NCBI RefSeq assembly: GCF_016859285.1
Contig: NC_053418.1
Coordinates: forward strand, 5,502,521 to 5,566,520
Reading direction: 5' to 3'
Length of the DNA: 64,000 bases
DNA from: Xiphias gladius
Taxonomy: Eukaryota; Chordata; Actinopteri; Istiophoriformes; Xiphiidae
Shown here in pieces: positions 63,201-64,000 of this stretch (its first letter is position 1; each line of letters starts with the position of its first letter). The notes beneath the pieces were generated by a model that worked only from the letters and a program-made list of their open reading frames with translations, was not told the origin of the DNA and did not search any database. The position numbers and the translations under genes are program-made.

Positions 63201-64000
63201 ACCCAGCATCCGTATGACCTTACCCGTCTTAGCCACTTTCAAATACAAATTCTCTCTTCTGAGCTTTGGATCAATTTTTCCAACTTAACTTTTGTTTTCC
63301 TTTTAAGAAATTTGGGGCTGTTCATCTTTTTATTTATTTCTCTAACTGCACTAAAACTGTACTCTAGCCCCAATGTTTCTCACCTTAGAGACTCACCAAT
63401 GCAGTTTGAGAGACTGGATGGGTTCGACCCCTTGCTCAGAAAGCATTGTTGATTGTTTGTAACTCGATAGTGAAAAAATACAAGCAGCATTAATCAGAGG
63501 GTTTTAGCAGTCCGTGCAAGGGCAGAGTCGGAAGGTAAAATAATGAAGTGTTAAAAACGAGGATGTTGTCAGCCTGCTAACCCTAGCAGCCACGGTACAA
63601 TATGTTCAGTCCCTCTGGTTTTCGCCACAGAAAGGGAGTAAAGTTTGTGTTGCGAAATCTTCTCTGACTGCAGCTTTAGGATGGCGATACCACTTGGTGG
63701 TTGGTTTTACATTAAACTCACATGACCTGGGGGACGCCAGCCACATTATTCTTACCAAGGGGGGCTTCTTGAGTGCTCAGTGTAAACACACCTTTTTTCA
63801 ACAATGAATTTCAACTATATACACTCCAAAGTTGAGGAGTTACCTTTTGCCTTTCCTCTTCCTTGTACCTATAATACTGTTCAATATGTCTAATAGAATA
63901 AGGCCTAATACCACTTGAGATTGTGTTCTTTGACAATGACAGCTTTGTCCTTGCAGAAGCAGCCAGAGAGAAGTCACATTCAGCTCCAATCTTAAATTTA
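57215..64000 (+). other. first ksr2 intron (incomplete)
   Basis: At least 6.8 kb. The CpG-rich zone continues to about 58250. Beyond that it is AT-rich sequence with a dispersed repeat at 61640-61835. No further ksr2 exon is recognisable, which fits the very long first introns of this gene in other vertebrates. Confidence 0.7.
61640..61835 (+). repeat. dispersed repeat fragment (ksr2 intron)
   Basis: Contains CCGCCAAGGAGGTTTTGTTT, TTCAGCAGGATTATGCCCAA, GGTGGAGGGATAGGGCATGG and CCCATTAAATTTTGGGGCAG. I recall this pattern as a common vertebrate interspersed element. The frame 61529-61771 runs across it and is not a gene. Confidence 0.45.

Overview
The window is vertebrate nuclear DNA, most likely from a ray-finned (teleost) fish. 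The genes are split into short exons with GT/AG introns, intergenic spaces are small, and the introns carry a decayed Tc1/mariner element, dispersed repeats of kinds common in fish, and long microsatellites. No rRNA, tRNA, CRISPR array or prokaryotic feature was recognised.

Six conserved genes were read exon by exon. Left to right they are: the 3' part of taok3 (+, 1318-20599; the kinase domain lies to the left of the window), pebp1 (-, 22819-24409, complete, 187 aa), vsig10 (+, 27031-37310, complete, 536 aa), wsb2 (+, 39707-48423, complete, 420 aa), rfc5 (-, 49565-54852, complete, 335 aa) and the first coding exon of ksr2 (+, 57041-57214; the rest lies to the right). From memory, this is the gene order of human 12q24.23 (TAOK3-PEBP1-VSIG10-WSB2-RFC5-KSR2), so the block is an old conserved synteny group. 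taok3 and pebp1 converge, wsb2 and rfc5 converge, and rfc5 and ksr2 diverge.

The genes do not form one pathway. taok3 (STE20-family kinase), pebp1 (Raf kinase inhibitor) and ksr2 (Raf/MEK scaffold) all touch MAP-kinase signalling. rfc5 is a clamp-loader subunit for DNA replication and has an exact E2F-type site upstream. wsb2 is a SOCS-box ubiquitin-ligase adaptor. vsig10 is a four-Ig-domain membrane protein.

Two candidates are not explained by these genes. The first is a two-exon minus-strand reading frame of 77 codons at 24838-25304, between pebp1 and vsig10. It has good splice sites, an in-frame upstream stop and a downstream AATAAA, and I do not recognise its product. The second is a possible alternative first exon inside a taok3 intron (10851-10967). 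It would join in frame to the coiled-coil exons and give a kinase-less form. Other points of note are a 13-nt micro-exon in vsig10, an AUG-stop element before wsb2, a shared two-way polyadenylation motif between wsb2 and rfc5, foldback repeats, and three long purine/pyrimidine-biased tracts in taok3 introns.
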